In this document: positions 50,749 through 60,863 of the stretch, piece after piece | Position numbering within the stretch: the stretch's first letter is position 1 | Layout of the letters: each line of letters starts with the position of its first letter | Position numbers and translations under genes: made by a program | From: an uncultured Chlorobiaceae bacterium | GTDB taxonomy: Bacteria > Bacteroidota > Chlorobiia > Chlorobiales > Chlorobiaceae | Assembly: GCA_903940125.1 (NCBI GenBank) | Contig: CAJAJL010000100.1 | Span: 1-64,000, forward strand | Direction: 5' to 3' | DNA: 64,000 bases | The notes under the pieces: generated by a model | Seen by the model: only the letters and a program-made list of their open reading frames with translations | Databases searched by the model: none | Told to the model about the DNA's origin: nothing

Positions 50749-53700
50749 TCAGAGTTTCATGCCCGAATGGTGCAGCCGGCCCTTTTTAAGATCACGTGTC
50801 TTCATCAGCACAAAGATCACCGGGGTCATAATAAGGACATGCACTGCGGAGGAGATCATCCCCCCGATCATTGGCGCCGCAATAGGTTTCATCACATCGG
50901 CACCCGTACCAGCTGACCACATGATTGGAATCAGCCCCAGGAGTGCAACCGCAACTGTCATAAGTTTCGGCCTCAGCCGGAGGACCGCACCTTCAAATGC
51001 CGCATCGTAGATATCCTGTTCACTACATGGTCCGTTGACGAGTTTCTTGTCCAGCGCCTCGTGCAGGTAAATCACCATCACAACCCCTGTCTCAACTGCG
51101 ATTCCATAGAGCGCAATAAACCCGACCCAGACCGCAACAGAGAGGTTATACCCCAGAGCCGAGACCAGATAAACACCTCCAACAAGAGCGAAGGGCACCG
51201 AGAGCATCACCATGGAGGCTTCTATTGCAGAATGGAAGGTGAAGAAGAGAAGAATGAAGATAATTATCATTCCCAGTGGTATCAGAACCTGCAGTCGTGC
51301 CTTGGCCCGAATCTGGTTCTCCCACTGTCCCGACCATGTCACGTAATAACCAGCTGGCAGTTTAAGCTTTTGTTCTAGAACCTGTTTCGCCTCGGTTACA
51401 AAGCCGCCCATATCACGACCACGAACATTAAGATAAACCAGTGAACGCAGCAGCCCTCCCTCGCTGTTGATCTCAGGCGCACCGGTGGAGATTTTCAGCT
51501 TTGTTACAAGCGAAAGGGGAATCTGTGTGCCCTCCATACCCCCCACCAGAATGCGCCGGATGGCATCAACATTGTCCCGGTAGTCTCGCAGGTAGCGGAT
51601 TCGGATGGGGAAGCGGTTGCGTCCTTCAACCGTGGTCGACAGCATCTCGCCGCCGAGTGCTGTCTCTATCACATCCTGTATATCTCCCACACCGACCCCG
51701 TAGCGGGCTGCTGCCCGGCGATCAATATCGATGTCCAGATAGTTGCCGCCGGTGACCCGTTCAGCCACCACGTCGGCTGCTCCGTTGATCGGTTTGAGAA
51801 TTGTTTCAGCCTGAATGGCAAGAACCTTGAGCACATTCAGGTCATTGCCGAAAATCTTCACTCCAAGGTCAGTGCGCACACCGGTCGAGAGCATGTTGAT
51901 ACGGTTGATGATCGGCTGGGTCCATCCGTTGCGTACCCCTGTCTGTTGCAGTTTTGAGTCCAGTTCTGCAACAATGTCAGCCTTTGTCATTCCGACACGC
52001 CATTGTTCTTTCGGCTTGAGAATGATGATACTCTCAAACATGGATACCGGAGCCGGATCAGTAGAGGTTTCTGCTCTGCCAACTTTGCCGAGCACATGCT
52101 CAACCTCCGGCACACTTTTAATGATGGTGTCCTGCACCATAAGGATTCGTTTGGCCTCCGTTATGGAGACGTTCGGCAGGGTTACCGGCATATAGAGCAG
52201 CGAACCTTCATCAAGTGGCGGCATAAACTCCGAACCGAGATTCATGAACAAAGGTACTGCAATGGCGAGAGCCAGCAGGTTAAGGGCAATAGTGGTTTTC
52301 TTCCATTTCAGCACCCAGCGGATAACGGGGGAATAGAGTTTAATGAAAAAGGTCGAAACCGGATTTGAGCTTTCCGGAGGCATCTTGCCGCGCATGAAAA
52401 AGTACATCAGTACCGGTACAAGCGTGATAGCAATAATGGCTGACCCCATCATCGAAAAGGTCTTGGTGAAAGCCAGCGGGTGGAACAGTTTACCCTCCTG
52501 TCCCTCCAGCATGAAGACCGGTACAAAAGAGAGAACAATAATGGCCAGAGAGAAAAATATCGCCCTGCCGACCTGTTTGGCAGATGTAATTATGACCTCC
52601 AGCCGTTTTGTGGCTCTTTCCTCAGGCGGCATCTCCGATAGGTGGCGATAGCAGTTCTCCACCATAATAACCCCCGCGTCAACCAGCACGCCGATTGCAA
52701 TGGCTATACCTCCGAGCGACATGATATTCGATGTCACTCCCATAAGCTTCATGGTGATAAACGCAATCAGCACCGAAATCGGCAGGGTGATCACAATTAC
52801 CAGCGCACTTGGAAAGTGAAGCAGAAAGACAAGAATCACAAGAGAGACAACAATTGATTCTTCCAGCAGATTCTCCTTCAGGGTATCCACAGCCCTCGAT
52901 ATCAGGTCAGAGCGGTCATAGGCGACCTTTATCCTGACACCCGGAGGCAATCCCTTCTCCAGTTCCGTTATTTTTGTCTTTACCCGGTCAATGACCTCTT
53001 TGGCATTTTCCCCATACCGCATCACAACAATACCGCCAACCTTCTCCCCCTCACCGTTCATCTCCAGCAGGCCGCGTCGTATGGTTCCGCCAATCTGAAC
53101 AGTACCAAGATTTTTCAGAAAGACAGGAGTCCCGCGCATGTCTGCTCCGACAACAATGTTCTCCAGGTCAGCTTTCGATTTCACATATCCGCTTCCCCGT
53201 ATCAGGTACTCGGCATCCGCCTGTTCAATCAGTCGCCCTCCCACATCCTTGTTTGAAGCCTTGACCGCCTCCATCACTTTGCCCACCTTGATGCCGTATG
53301 CAAAGAGTTTGTTCGGGTCAAGATCAATCTGATACTCTCGCACAAATCCGCCGATTGAGGCAACCTCGGCCACTCCCTGCACCGTGTTGAGCTGGTAGCG
53401 CACAAACCAGTCCTGCAGGGTTCTGAGCTGCTCCAAGTCATATCCCTTACCCTCAATGGTGTACCAGAACACATGCCCTACACCGGTCCCGTCAGGACCC
53501 AGCGTTGGAACCACCCCCGATGGCAGGAGCGATGCAGCGTAGTTCAGCCGCTCAAGCACACGGGTTCGTGCCCAGTAAATGTCAGCCTTGTCCTCAAAAA
53601 TCACATAGATCATGGAGAAACCGAAGGCACTCGATGCTCTAACGGCACGAACCTGCGGCAGTCCCTGCAGGTTGACTGCCAGGGGGTAGGTCACCTGGTC

Positions 53701-53886
53701 TTCCACCACCTGCGGCGACCGGCCCGGATAGTCTGTAAAAACGATCACCTGGTTGTCGGACAAATCAGGAATGGCATCTACCGGTGTGTTATAGACCGAC
53801 CATCCTCCCCAGGCAATGACAAGGGCAAAGAACATCAGCACAATAACCCAGTTTCGGGCGGAATACTCTATAATCTTTTCTATCAT
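50749..53886 (-). CDS. Heavy-metal RND efflux pump (CusA/CzcA family)
   Basis: The 1045-residue proton-driven pump belongs to the HME class: DAIPDLSDNQVIVFTDYPG at the N-terminus, GVLVDAGVIMVENC in helix 4, and the C-terminal FIALYGIAVETGVVMV. It exports Cu(I)/Ag(I) or divalent metals; the copA and cupredoxin neighbours favour copper. Its start overlaps the stop of cusB by four bases. The operon order is outer-membrane, adaptor, pump, cupredoxin, CopA. Confidence 0.95.
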   Translation of the reverse strand: MIEKIIEYSARNWVIVLMFFALVIAWGGWSVYNTPVDAIPDLSDNQVIVFTDYPGRSPQVVEDQVTYPLAVNLQGLPQVRAVRASSAFGFSMIYVIFEDKADIYWARTRVLERLNYAASLLPSGVVPTLGPDGTGVGHVFWYTIEGKGYDLEQLRTLQDWFVRYQLNTVQGVAEVASIGGFVREYQIDLDPNKLFAYGIKVGKVMEAVKASNKDVGGRLIEQADAEYLIRGSGYVKSKADLENIVVGADMRGTPVFLKNLGTVQIGGTIRRGLLEMNGEGEKVGGIVVMRYGENAKEVIDRVKTKITELEKGLPPGVRIKVAYDRSDLISRAVDTLKENLLEESIVVSLVILVFLLHFPSALVIVITLPISVLIAFITMKLMGVTSNIMSLGGIAIAIGVLVDAGVIMVENCYRHLSEMPPEERATKRLEVIITSAKQVGRAIFFSLAIIVLSFVPVFMLEGQEGKLFHPLAFTKTFSMMGSAIIAITLVPVLMYFFMRGKMPPESSNPVSTFFIKLYSPVIRWVLKWKKTTIALNLLALAIAVPLFMNLGSEFMPPLDEGSLLYMPVTLPNVSITEAKRILMVQDTIIKSVPEVEHVLGKVGRAETSTDPAPVSMFESIIILKPKEQWRVGMTKADIVAELDSKLQQTGVRNGWTQPIINRINMLSTGVRTDLGVKIFGNDLNVLKVLAIQAETILKPINGAADVVAERVTGGNYLDIDIDRRAAARYGVGVGDIQDVIETALGGEMLSTTVEGRNRFPIRIRYLRDYRDNVDAIRRILVGGMEGTQIPLSLVTKLKISTGAPEINSEGGLLRSLVYLNVRGRDMGGFVTEAKQVLEQKLKLPAGYYVTWSGQWENQIRAKARLQVLIPLGMIIIFILLFFTFHSAIEASMVMLSVPFALVGGVYLVSALGYNLSVAVWVGFIALYGIAVETGVVMVIYLHEALDKKLVNGPCSEQDIYDAAFEGAVLRLRPKLMTVAVALLGLIPIMWSAGTGADVMKPIAAPMIGGMISSAVHVLIMTPVIFVLMKTRDLKKGRLHHSGMKL

Positions 53887-55139
53887 TTCAGTTGGGATTC
53901 AGAGTCAATAAGGTATCCGCCCGATACTGCCACCTTGTCGCCTGACTGGAGGCCCGATAAAATTTGAACTTTTTCGCCCGACTGCTGCCCGAGCTGAACC
54001 GTCCGTGATTCAAACATGCCGGGTGAACTTTCGACCCAGACAACCTGTCGCTTGCCGGTATTCATGACTGCTGTTGCAGGAACGACAAGAGAAGGGGAGA
54101 GCGGCACCCTGATGATCGCATTGACGAACATCTCTGGCTTCAGTTTCATGCCGGGGTTAGCCAGCTCAACACGCGCCTTGACTGTTCTGGTCTTTGGATC
54201 GAGAAATGGATAGACAAATGCTATCCGGCCGGTTGAAGGCTTGTCGGGGAAAGACTGTGAGCGTATTTCCACCTGCTGGCCTGGGTGAATATTCGAAACT
54301 TCATTCTCATAGATCTCCATTTCAACCCAGACGCTGGAGAGGTCGGCAATGTTGAAGAGAGCCTCGCCCATATTGACATATTGTCCCTGCTGAACCATTT
54401 TTTCAATGACAATGCCTGAAAAAGGCGAATAAATCGGAATTCTGATATTCGGCTTACCGCTCTTTTCAAGTTCCGAAATCTGACTCTCCTTGACCCCGAA
54501 GAGCAGCAGCCGCTGTCTGGCCGATGCCACCAGGCCTTCACCATTCTGTGAAATGGAAGCGATCGGTGAACTCTTCAGCTGTTCACGGCTTTTAAGGGCG
54601 AGCAGGTACTCCTGCTGCGTGGCAACAAGGTCAGGGGAGTAGATCTCCGCCACAGGTTTCTCTTTACTGACGAAGGCTCCGACACTGTTGACATTCAATT
54701 TCTCAAGGCGTCCGGCAATCCATGCGGTGACTTTAGCTTGTCGCGACTGGTTGTACTGCACAATGCCGACAGCGTTGATCTCCTTGTTCAGGGTTTCGGT
54801 TGTTGCCTCTGCCGTGGCGACATTTGCCATGATGCGCTGTTTCTCAGACAGCGAAACGTGTTCATGCAAGTCAGCCTGCTGTTGTTGTCCCGCTGGCTTG
54901 GCGACTCCTGTTGCAGCACTGTCAATTTTCTTGATCAGTTCCATGCCGCATACCGGACAGAGGCCGGGCTTATCTTTAATGATGTAAGGATGCATGGAAC
55001 AGGTATAGAGCTGCTTGACAGGTGCTTGAGCAGTTGTTTTGCGGCCTTCTCTATTGTGCCACAGAAACCAGCCTCCGCCGGCAGCAATTGCGACTAGAAT
55101 AATTACCAGAGGAATTGCAAATTTTTTGTTCAGTGCCAT
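53883..55139 (-). CDS. Heavy-metal RND adaptor (CusB type) with heavy-metal-binding domain
   Basis: The 418-residue membrane-fusion protein has an N-terminal membrane anchor (IPLVIILVAIAAGGGWFLW), a heavy-metal-binding domain (45-71) with YTCSMHP and CPVCGMELIKK, and then adaptor domains (VNSVGAFVSKEKPVAEIYSP, IYSPFSGIV). The domain may load metal into the pump. It follows the outer-membrane gene by 19 bases and overlaps cusA by four. Confidence 0.94.
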   Translation of the reverse strand: MALNKKFAIPLVIILVAIAAGGGWFLWHNREGRKTTAQAPVKQLYTCSMHPYIIKDKPGLCPVCGMELIKKIDSAATGVAKPAGQQQQADLHEHVSLSEKQRIMANVATAEATTETLNKEINAVGIVQYNQSRQAKVTAWIAGRLEKLNVNSVGAFVSKEKPVAEIYSPDLVATQQEYLLALKSREQLKSSPIASISQNGEGLVASARQRLLLFGVKESQISELEKSGKPNIRIPIYSPFSGIVIEKMVQQGQYVNMGEALFNIADLSSVWVEMEIYENEVSNIHPGQQVEIRSQSFPDKPSTGRIAFVYPFLDPKTRTVKARVELANPGMKLKPEMFVNAIIRVPLSPSLVVPATAVMNTGKRQVVWVESSPGMFESRTVQLGQQSGEKVQILSGLQSGDKVAVSGGYLIDSESQLK

Positions 55140-55158
55140 GACTCTCAGGTTGGTATTG

Positions 55159-56484
55159 TTAATTATTTGGATGTTCAGATGCCGCTGCTGTCGGTAATGC
55201 TGTCACATCACTTCCCACCACAGCTTCAAGCTGTGCAATCTTCATCATATATTCAGCCTTCGACTCATACAGTTCCCGCTCGTAGTTGAACAGGTTCATC
55301 CTGCTGTCGAGCAGCGTCAGAAAATCCACCTTGTTGACCCTGTAACTGATGAGTGCCGATTCCAGTGATTGTTCCGACTGAGGGATGATACCTCCGCTGT
55401 AAAGCTCAACCTGTTGACGACGTCGGTCAAGCTGGGCAAGGATGTCGTTGATGGTGTAGCTGATGCTGTTCTTCAAGGCATTGAGCTCTTCAGTGGCCAT
55501 GGTTGTTTCAAACGTTGATTCGGCCACCATTGCGCGGCGTTTCTGCTGCTGGATGGGCAGGTTGAAGGAGAGGCCGACACTGAACATGTTGTAACCTGGG
55601 TCGGTGGTCATGCCAGTTGTTATCGGCTCGCGGAACATATACTCTGCGGAGAGGTTGAAATCAGGATACGACTCTTTTTTTGCCAGGCTGCGCGATGCTT
55701 GAGCCTTGTTGACGAGACTCGCCAGACTTTTCACCTGAGGGCGATTGTTAAGAGCGGCCTCGTTCAGTTGTTCCTGGCTCATTAAGACGCGGGGGAGCGT
55801 GAAATCAGCAAACGCTCCGATCGGTGTATTGCCCTGTCGATAGGTAAGGTAGTTAAGGTTGGCTTCCAGGCTTTTGCGTTGCTGCTGCAGCGAAATCTGC
55901 ATGTCGAGCATCTTCGACTTTTCAAGCCCAGCCTTATAGATATCCTGCTGCACTCCCTGACCGACTGAGTATTTCAACTCATTAATGGTGAGAAAATTAG
56001 AAAGAATTTTCAGGTTTTTGTCAATAATCCTGAGCATCTTGTTCACGGCCCAAAGCTGGTAATAGTTCTCCTTCACCATTTTTGTCAACTCAAGCTTGCG
56101 CTCCTCAAACGCCCACTTGTAAGACTCCGCTTCACTCAAAGCTGCTTTTTCCCGCAGAGCCCGCTTTCCCCAGAAGGGGAGTTGCTGCGATATGCCGACT
56201 ACCTTGGCGGAGGTTGAGTCCAGGTTAAAAACTCCGGGTTCCCGGGTCAGCATGTTCTGCAGTCTGAACATCACCATCGGGTCATCGAGCGCCCTTGATT
56301 GCTTTGCCTTACTGGCAAACATCTGCCACCGGGCTTCCGAAGCCTTCAATTCGGGGTTGCTGGTGAGTGCGGTGGTAACAAGAGCCGCAATGTCTTCCGC
56401 CGGCACTTCCACCTCTGCCGACCATGCAAATGCAGGTACAAGAGATAACAGAATAAATAAGGCAAATATGAGACGCTTTTTCAT
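55159..56484 (-). CDS. TolC-family outer-membrane factor (CusC-like)
   Basis: The 441-residue protein has a signal peptide (FALFILLSLVPAFAWSA) and two OEP repeats, and forms the outer-membrane duct for the metal pump. Typical segments include ALTSNPELKASEARW and LNNRPQVKSLASLV. It is the first gene of the copper operon. No CsoR, CueR or CusRS gene is adjacent, so the regulator must be elsewhere. Confidence 0.93.
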   Translation of the reverse strand: MKKRLIFALFILLSLVPAFAWSAEVEVPAEDIAALVTTALTSNPELKASEARWQMFASKAKQSRALDDPMVMFRLQNMLTREPGVFNLDSTSAKVVGISQQLPFWGKRALREKAALSEAESYKWAFEERKLELTKMVKENYYQLWAVNKMLRIIDKNLKILSNFLTINELKYSVGQGVQQDIYKAGLEKSKMLDMQISLQQQRKSLEANLNYLTYRQGNTPIGAFADFTLPRVLMSQEQLNEAALNNRPQVKSLASLVNKAQASRSLAKKESYPDFNLSAEYMFREPITTGMTTDPGYNMFSVGLSFNLPIQQQKRRAMVAESTFETTMATEELNALKNSISYTINDILAQLDRRRQQVELYSGGIIPQSEQSLESALISYRVNKVDFLTLLDSRMNLFNYERELYESKAEYMMKIAQLEAVVGSDVTALPTAAASEHPNN

Positions 56485-57019
56485 AGGACTTCGTGACGAT
56501 AAGTTGTCGATCTACATCTATATAACATAAAGCGTGCCATTCCCCGTTCATCGCGGTACTATTGAGCTAAGCTATCCAAGGATGGTAAATTATGGAGAAT
56601 ATTCTTCACCCGAAGCAGAATAATCCTCACAGCGGCTCAAATTCTCCCCAGTTATCCCGAACTCCCGTGAGGGATCTCCCCCCACCAACCCAATCTTTTA
56701 TAAGTCCTATTGGCCCTATAAGTCGTATCAGCCCTATTCCCTCCAGCTAATGGTTTGATTTGGTCGTCGGAGGAATAATGGTAAAGAAATTTCGACGCAA
56801 GTTTTCCTTTCAGCAACTACTACCAACTCAAAGATCATTCTGTTGGTTTTGAAGAGAATACGTTTTAAATTCATCAAGATAAGTATGTGAGAAGCTTTTT
56901 ATATGGTGTATTTTAAACTGTTCACAGTTTCATTAACCTTTACAATAAGGCTTCCTTTAATTTGTGTTGCTTTGGAGTTTCCCTTTCCTTGTATTTGATA
57001 AATTATCAGGATAATCAGG
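56485..57019. other. Divergent promoter region between the copper operon and the defence region, 535 bases
   Basis: No convincing gene. The third nonamer repeat cluster is at 56702-56737. A 24-codon frame with GGAGGAATA before its ATG (56778) begins MVKKFRRKFS and has no support beyond that. The rest is AT-rich and should hold promoters of cusC (leftward) and the DUF6978 gene (rightward). Confidence 0.5.
56702..56737. repeat. Four-unit 9-nt tandem repeat, copy c
   Basis: The units are AAGTCCTAT, TGGCCCTAT, AAGTCGTAT and CAGCCCTAT, followed by TCCC. They lie about 218 bases upstream of cusC. Confidence 0.8.
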
Positions 57020-57463
57020 ATGAGTTTTATTTTAACACAGCAAGAGGCCGACGACTTGCTTGGCATTGAAAAGCATTACTTCGGTAATGATCTGTTTACT
57101 TTTCCAAGCCTTGGGGGCGCGTTAAGAATCTTGTTGCATTCTGGGGACTCCCGTGAAGAGTTTAGCTTTGATATTACACGCAGTTGTATTGTGTTAACGA
57201 AAAACACATTTCAAACTCGAGCTAAAAAAACGATTGTTCTTGCACGTATTGATATAGGCGGTGCTCCTCACAGAAATCCTGACGGGGAGGAAATTTTATG
57301 CCCTCATCTTCATGTTTATCGAGAAGGTTATGGTGATAAATGGGCAATACCTGTACCTGGAAATTTTTCTAAAAGTATGACCGTTTGGCAGATTATGAAT
57401 GAGTTTATGGATTATTGTAAAGTGATTATCAAACCGATTATCCATGAGGAGTTATTCACATGA
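57020..57463 (+). CDS. DUF6978-like protein
   Basis: The 147-residue protein has the pattern I associate with DUF6978: an N-terminal [15 protein letters not shown], then [32 protein letters not shown] and a C-terminal helix. No catalytic residues are known. It has no signal peptide or membrane helix. Its stop overlaps the start of the DUF1828/DUF1829 gene by four bases (ATGA), so they are translated together. Similar pairs occur in Firmicutes. Next to a restriction system, a role in phage defence is possible but untested. Confidence 0.7.
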   Translation: MSFILTQQEADDLLGIEKHYFGNDLFTFPSLGGALRILLHSGDSREEFSFDITRSCIVLTKNTFQTRAKKTIVLARIDIGGAPHRNPDGEEILCPHLHVYREGYGDKWAIPVPGNFSKSMTVWQIMNEFMDYCKVIIKPIIHEELFT

Positions 57464-58230
57464 TTAATGAAATGAATGTATTGATTGATAAATACGCTCT
57501 ATGGCTCAAAGATAAGACTGTTGTCAAAAAAATTCGAGAAGACTGGATCGAGATAACGACTCCACACATTGATCGCCATAACGACTGTTTACAAATTTAT
57601 GCTCGTAAAGATGGTAATGGATATATGCTCACCGATGATGGGTATACCATTAGTGATCTTCTGGGATCAGGTTGCCAACTCGACAGCCCAAAGCGTCAGG
57701 ATCTGTTGAGCACAACTTTGGCAGGCTTTGGCGTTCATCTCGAAAAAGATCAATTGATAGTGCATGCATCCCTTGATAATTTTTCAATAAAAAAGCACAA
57801 TATTATCCAGGCAATGCTGGCGGTAAATGATCTTTTTTACTTGGCATCACCGTTTGTTGCAAGCCTGTTTGTTGAAGATGTAACAAATTGGCTTGATCTT
57901 TCAGATATTCGTTATACACCAAAAGTTAAGTTTACGGGTAAAAGTGGTTATGATCATATGTTTGACTTTGTGATACCGAAATCAAGAAAACAGCCTGAGC
58001 GGATTGTTCAGGCTATTTCTAACCCCAGGAAAGAAACGGCAGAAGCGCTGGTGTTTAAATGGTTAGATACAAAAGATACAAGGGGAGGGTCCGATTCTCG
58101 ACTTTTTGTTTTTCTCAACGATAAAACATCGATCGTATCGCCATCAGTAGTTGACGCATTAAGAAATTACGATCTTGAACCGGTTCTTTGGTCTAACAGG
58201 GAGCTCTCTCGGGAAGTATTGGTAGCATGA
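57460..58230 (+). CDS. DUF1828 + DUF1829 domain protein
   Basis: The 256-residue protein has an N-terminal DUF1828 region with [33 protein letters not shown] and [14 protein letters not shown], and a C-terminal DUF1829 region with [12 protein letters not shown] and [11 protein letters not shown]. Both domains are of unknown function and often found in prophages and islands. The charged conserved core (D, H, D, K) could be enzymatic. The gene is coupled to DUF6978 and converges with res, sharing its last 64 bases with the res 3' end. Confidence 0.82.
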   Translation: MINEMNVLIDKYALWLKDKTVVKKIREDWIEITTPHIDRHNDCLQIYARKDGNGYMLTDDGYTISDLLGSGCQLDSPKRQDLLSTTLAGFGVHLEKDQLIVHASLDNFSIKKHNIIQAMLAVNDLFYLASPFVASLFVEDVTNWLDLSDIRYTPKVKFTGKSGYDHMFDFVIPKSRKQPERIVQAISNPRKETAEALVFKWLDTKDTRGGSDSRLFVFLNDKTSIVSPSVVDALRNYDLEPVLWSNRELSREVLVA

Positions 58231-60851
58231 GCAAGCTGCTCGGATAGGCTTTCGCCTTTATTGTTTCTTTTTTCGGCAAGAAGAAATACTCCTTTGCCAT
58301 CGCTCTTGGCAGCCCACAGTTCACCGATATTTTTCTTTTCCTTGCTGTCGTCATTGGTCACGTAGGGTTCGCCTTTGTATTCCACAACCAAAATTCGATC
58401 ATCGTCAAGCAGTGCAACAAAATCAGGATAGAAGCGGTCGGTTGAAGTCGGCAGCCAGAAGGATGTTTTCTGACGCCCTGACAGGTTGCGAATCCAGTAT
58501 TTCACTTTTGGGAGATTGTCGATCAACTGCGCACAATCGAATTCTTCTCCTTCGCCTTTCAGTTCACCAATACTGCCGAAAAAATGTTTCTTGAATTGAT
58601 AGCGTCCAGAATAAAACCAAGACGCCGGGTAAGGGCGGTTATCGAAAGCAAACCCGTTAGCAAAAGAGGTTTCAACGGATATTTCAGGATTAGGGACAAA
58701 CAAAAAAGTCTGGTAGTCTCGCGCATAAGCCTGTTGGCGGTATGCCAAAATCTTCTGCATCGTCACCTTAGCAAGCTGGTATTTGAACCGCAACAAGTCA
58801 TGTAACGGAATGTTGCGCTGCTCCATGAGGTAGGCAACCAGTTTCCGGCAAAACTCTAACAGCACGTGCTGGGTAATGTCAGGCTGGCGGCATTGGATGT
58901 CAAGCCAACGGGAAAGTGCCAAGTCCGTCCAGTCCAGTTTTAATGCGCCAATTTCAAGCTGAGTGTTTTGATCGAGGGCATGATAAACGACTTTATCTTC
59001 CTGTAAGTTTACTTCCCACCGCTGAGAGGTTTCTTTGATAGAAAATTCTGTTGCAGTGAGTTCTGCAGGGCAAGTGTTCAACGTCCAGTTTCCAAGGTCG
59101 AGGATCAACTCTTCATCAGCAAATTCTAACTCTCCCTGCACGTTCAGGAATAAACGTGGTACAGCAAATTTTTCGCCTCGCATGACAGGAGCAATGCTGT
59201 TGTGGTGTGTAATGCGGTGACGGTTCACCGAAGCGCAAAAGGCTCCGTGTCGTTCAGCAGGAACAGCGTCAACAAGACGTTTTTCAAGCTCTTCGGAGAT
59301 TTCGCCCTGAACAGTCAAGGTAAAGGTGCCGTCCGGTTGCGTTACCACTTGAACACGCTCTGCAACATCAAGAGGGAGTCCGCTGAAATCAGGCGCACTG
59401 TCCAAAGTTTCGATGAGAACGGGAGGTTGATTAAACAAGCTGCCTGTTGCCGCAAATCCCTCAAGGCTATACTGCTGCCGTGTCACAATCGAAGCTGCAG
59501 CCTCGTCCGGTTCAAAGCCCATTTTCTGTACAAGCGTATCGGTCAAGGCTCTAGCGCCCTCCCCAAAGCGAGGGCTGGAAACATGGGTATAGGCACGATT
59601 CAATGCCTCGTTCGGTCTGGTTTGAGCATAGGGCATTCGTAAAATACGCCCTAAAAGCTGCTCAATATCCGTTGCGCTGGCGATGTTCGCCACGGAACAC
59701 AAAACGTAGGCAAAAGAACAATCCCACCCCTCTTTGAGCGCTTCAACGGTGATGATAAATTCAACAGTGCAGGCCGGATCGAAAAGGTTTATAGCGTCAA
59801 GTTCGCGTTGCTCTCCGGTAGCTACGGCGATTTTTTCTGGTGCGATATTCTCGTTCTCGATCAGGTATGTTTTCAGAACGGACACAGTCACTTCCTGCCC
59901 TTGGTCCTGTGCCTGAAAAAGCGTTAGGGGGCGGATATAACGCGGGTCGCTCTTTGCTGTTTCTGCCAGTCGCGCACGAGTCTCTATCGCGTCATGCACG
60001 GCGGAACGCCAGTCGGGGTGCTCGGTCAGGATGATCGGCAGCTTAATCATCTCCGCCGCCTTCACCTCGGCAGCGGAAGCCCGAAACAAAACATTGCTTC
60101 CATTTTTCGGATCGGTGTTCGGTGTTGCGGTAAATTCGACAATGCAAGATGGTCGCAAAGCGGCAAGCATATCGAAAGAGAGATTGGTTCCCGCTTTGTG
60201 CGCCTCGTCCACGATAACAAGGGGACGGTGAAAGGCCATGAGGTTGACGAAGGAAAACTTGATCTTGCCGTCCTCACGACGTTCCAGCCCTGCCATGTTT
60301 TCGGGGATATGGGCAAAGTGCGGTTCAAAGTTTTCAGAATGCGAATATGCTTTTCGTCCGTCTGGGTTGCTCGTGCGTAGGCTCTGGATCGTGGCAACGA
60401 TCACGGTAACTCTGTCGGTAAGGTCTTGCGGCCTGATCTGGTCAATCTCGCTAATATCGAACACAGACACACGCCCGTCAAAAGCATCGTCAATTGCGGC
60501 ACGGTATGGATGAGAGGGTTTCTTCAATGCCTCTGCCGTCTGCTTGCGGATGGTGCCGGTTGGCACAAGCCACAACACGACGGGGAAATCCCGCTCAAGA
60601 TAAGAGCGACCTGCAACAGCTATAGCGTGCGCTGCTAACAGGGTTTTTCCACCGCCGGTCGGCAAGCGGAAGCAAACATTCGGCACACCCCGAAGATTCT
60701 GAATGGTGCGGTAAGGAGGGAGAGGCTTGTCTGGCCTCTGCTCCCGCACGGTCTGTATAAAGGCTTGCTCTGGATCGCTCGAAATACGAGCACGATCAAG
60801 ATAAGCAGCAAGGGTATCCAGAGCGCTGCGTTGAAAGTTTTTGAGTTCCAT
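58167..60851 (-). CDS. Type III-like restriction subunit Res (helicase-nuclease)
   Basis: The 894-residue protein has a superfamily 2 helicase core: PTGGGKT (64-70), [15 protein letters not shown], and later [10 protein letters not shown] and [12 protein letters not shown]. The C-terminal nuclease site is [19 protein letters not shown] (Asp810, Glu824, Lys826). It starts 12 bases after mod. The last 22 codons overlap the DUF1829 gene on the other strand; that tail ([12 protein letters not shown]) looks unlike the rest and may be a read-through extension. It cuts DNA with the Mod subunit after ATP-driven movement. Confidence 0.92.
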   Translation of the reverse strand: MELKNFQRSALDTLAAYLDRARISSDPEQAFIQTVREQRPDKPLPPYRTIQNLRGVPNVCFRLPTGGGKTLLAAHAIAVAGRSYLERDFPVVLWLVPTGTIRKQTAEALKKPSHPYRAAIDDAFDGRVSVFDISEIDQIRPQDLTDRVTVIVATIQSLRTSNPDGRKAYSHSENFEPHFAHIPENMAGLERREDGKIKFSFVNLMAFHRPLVIVDEAHKAGTNLSFDMLAALRPSCIVEFTATPNTDPKNGSNVLFRASAAEVKAAEMIKLPIILTEHPDWRSAVHDAIETRARLAETAKSDPRYIRPLTLFQAQDQGQEVTVSVLKTYLIENENIAPEKIAVATGEQRELDAINLFDPACTVEFIITVEALKEGWDCSFAYVLCSVANIASATDIEQLLGRILRMPYAQTRPNEALNRAYTHVSSPRFGEGARALTDTLVQKMGFEPDEAAASIVTRQQYSLEGFAATGSLFNQPPVLIETLDSAPDFSGLPLDVAERVQVVTQPDGTFTLTVQGEISEELEKRLVDAVPAERHGAFCASVNRHRITHHNSIAPVMRGEKFAVPRLFLNVQGELEFADEELILDLGNWTLNTCPAELTATEFSIKETSQRWEVNLQEDKVVYHALDQNTQLEIGALKLDWTDLALSRWLDIQCRQPDITQHVLLEFCRKLVAYLMEQRNIPLHDLLRFKYQLAKVTMQKILAYRQQAYARDYQTFLFVPNPEISVETSFANGFAFDNRPYPASWFYSGRYQFKKHFFGSIGELKGEGEEFDCAQLIDNLPKVKYWIRNLSGRQKTSFWLPTSTDRFYPDFVALLDDDRILVVEYKGEPYVTNDDSKEKKNIGELWAAKSDGKGVFLLAEKRNNKGESLSEQLAHATNTSRESSLLDQRTGSRS

Positions 60852-60863
60852 ATATTTTGGCTC

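Noticed and set aside
56778-56852. 24-codon frame with strong ribosome site, start resembling IS3 transposase N-termini (MVKKFRRKFS)
   Set aside because: Resemblance covers about ten basic residues only; no further transposase sequence or inverted repeats nearby.
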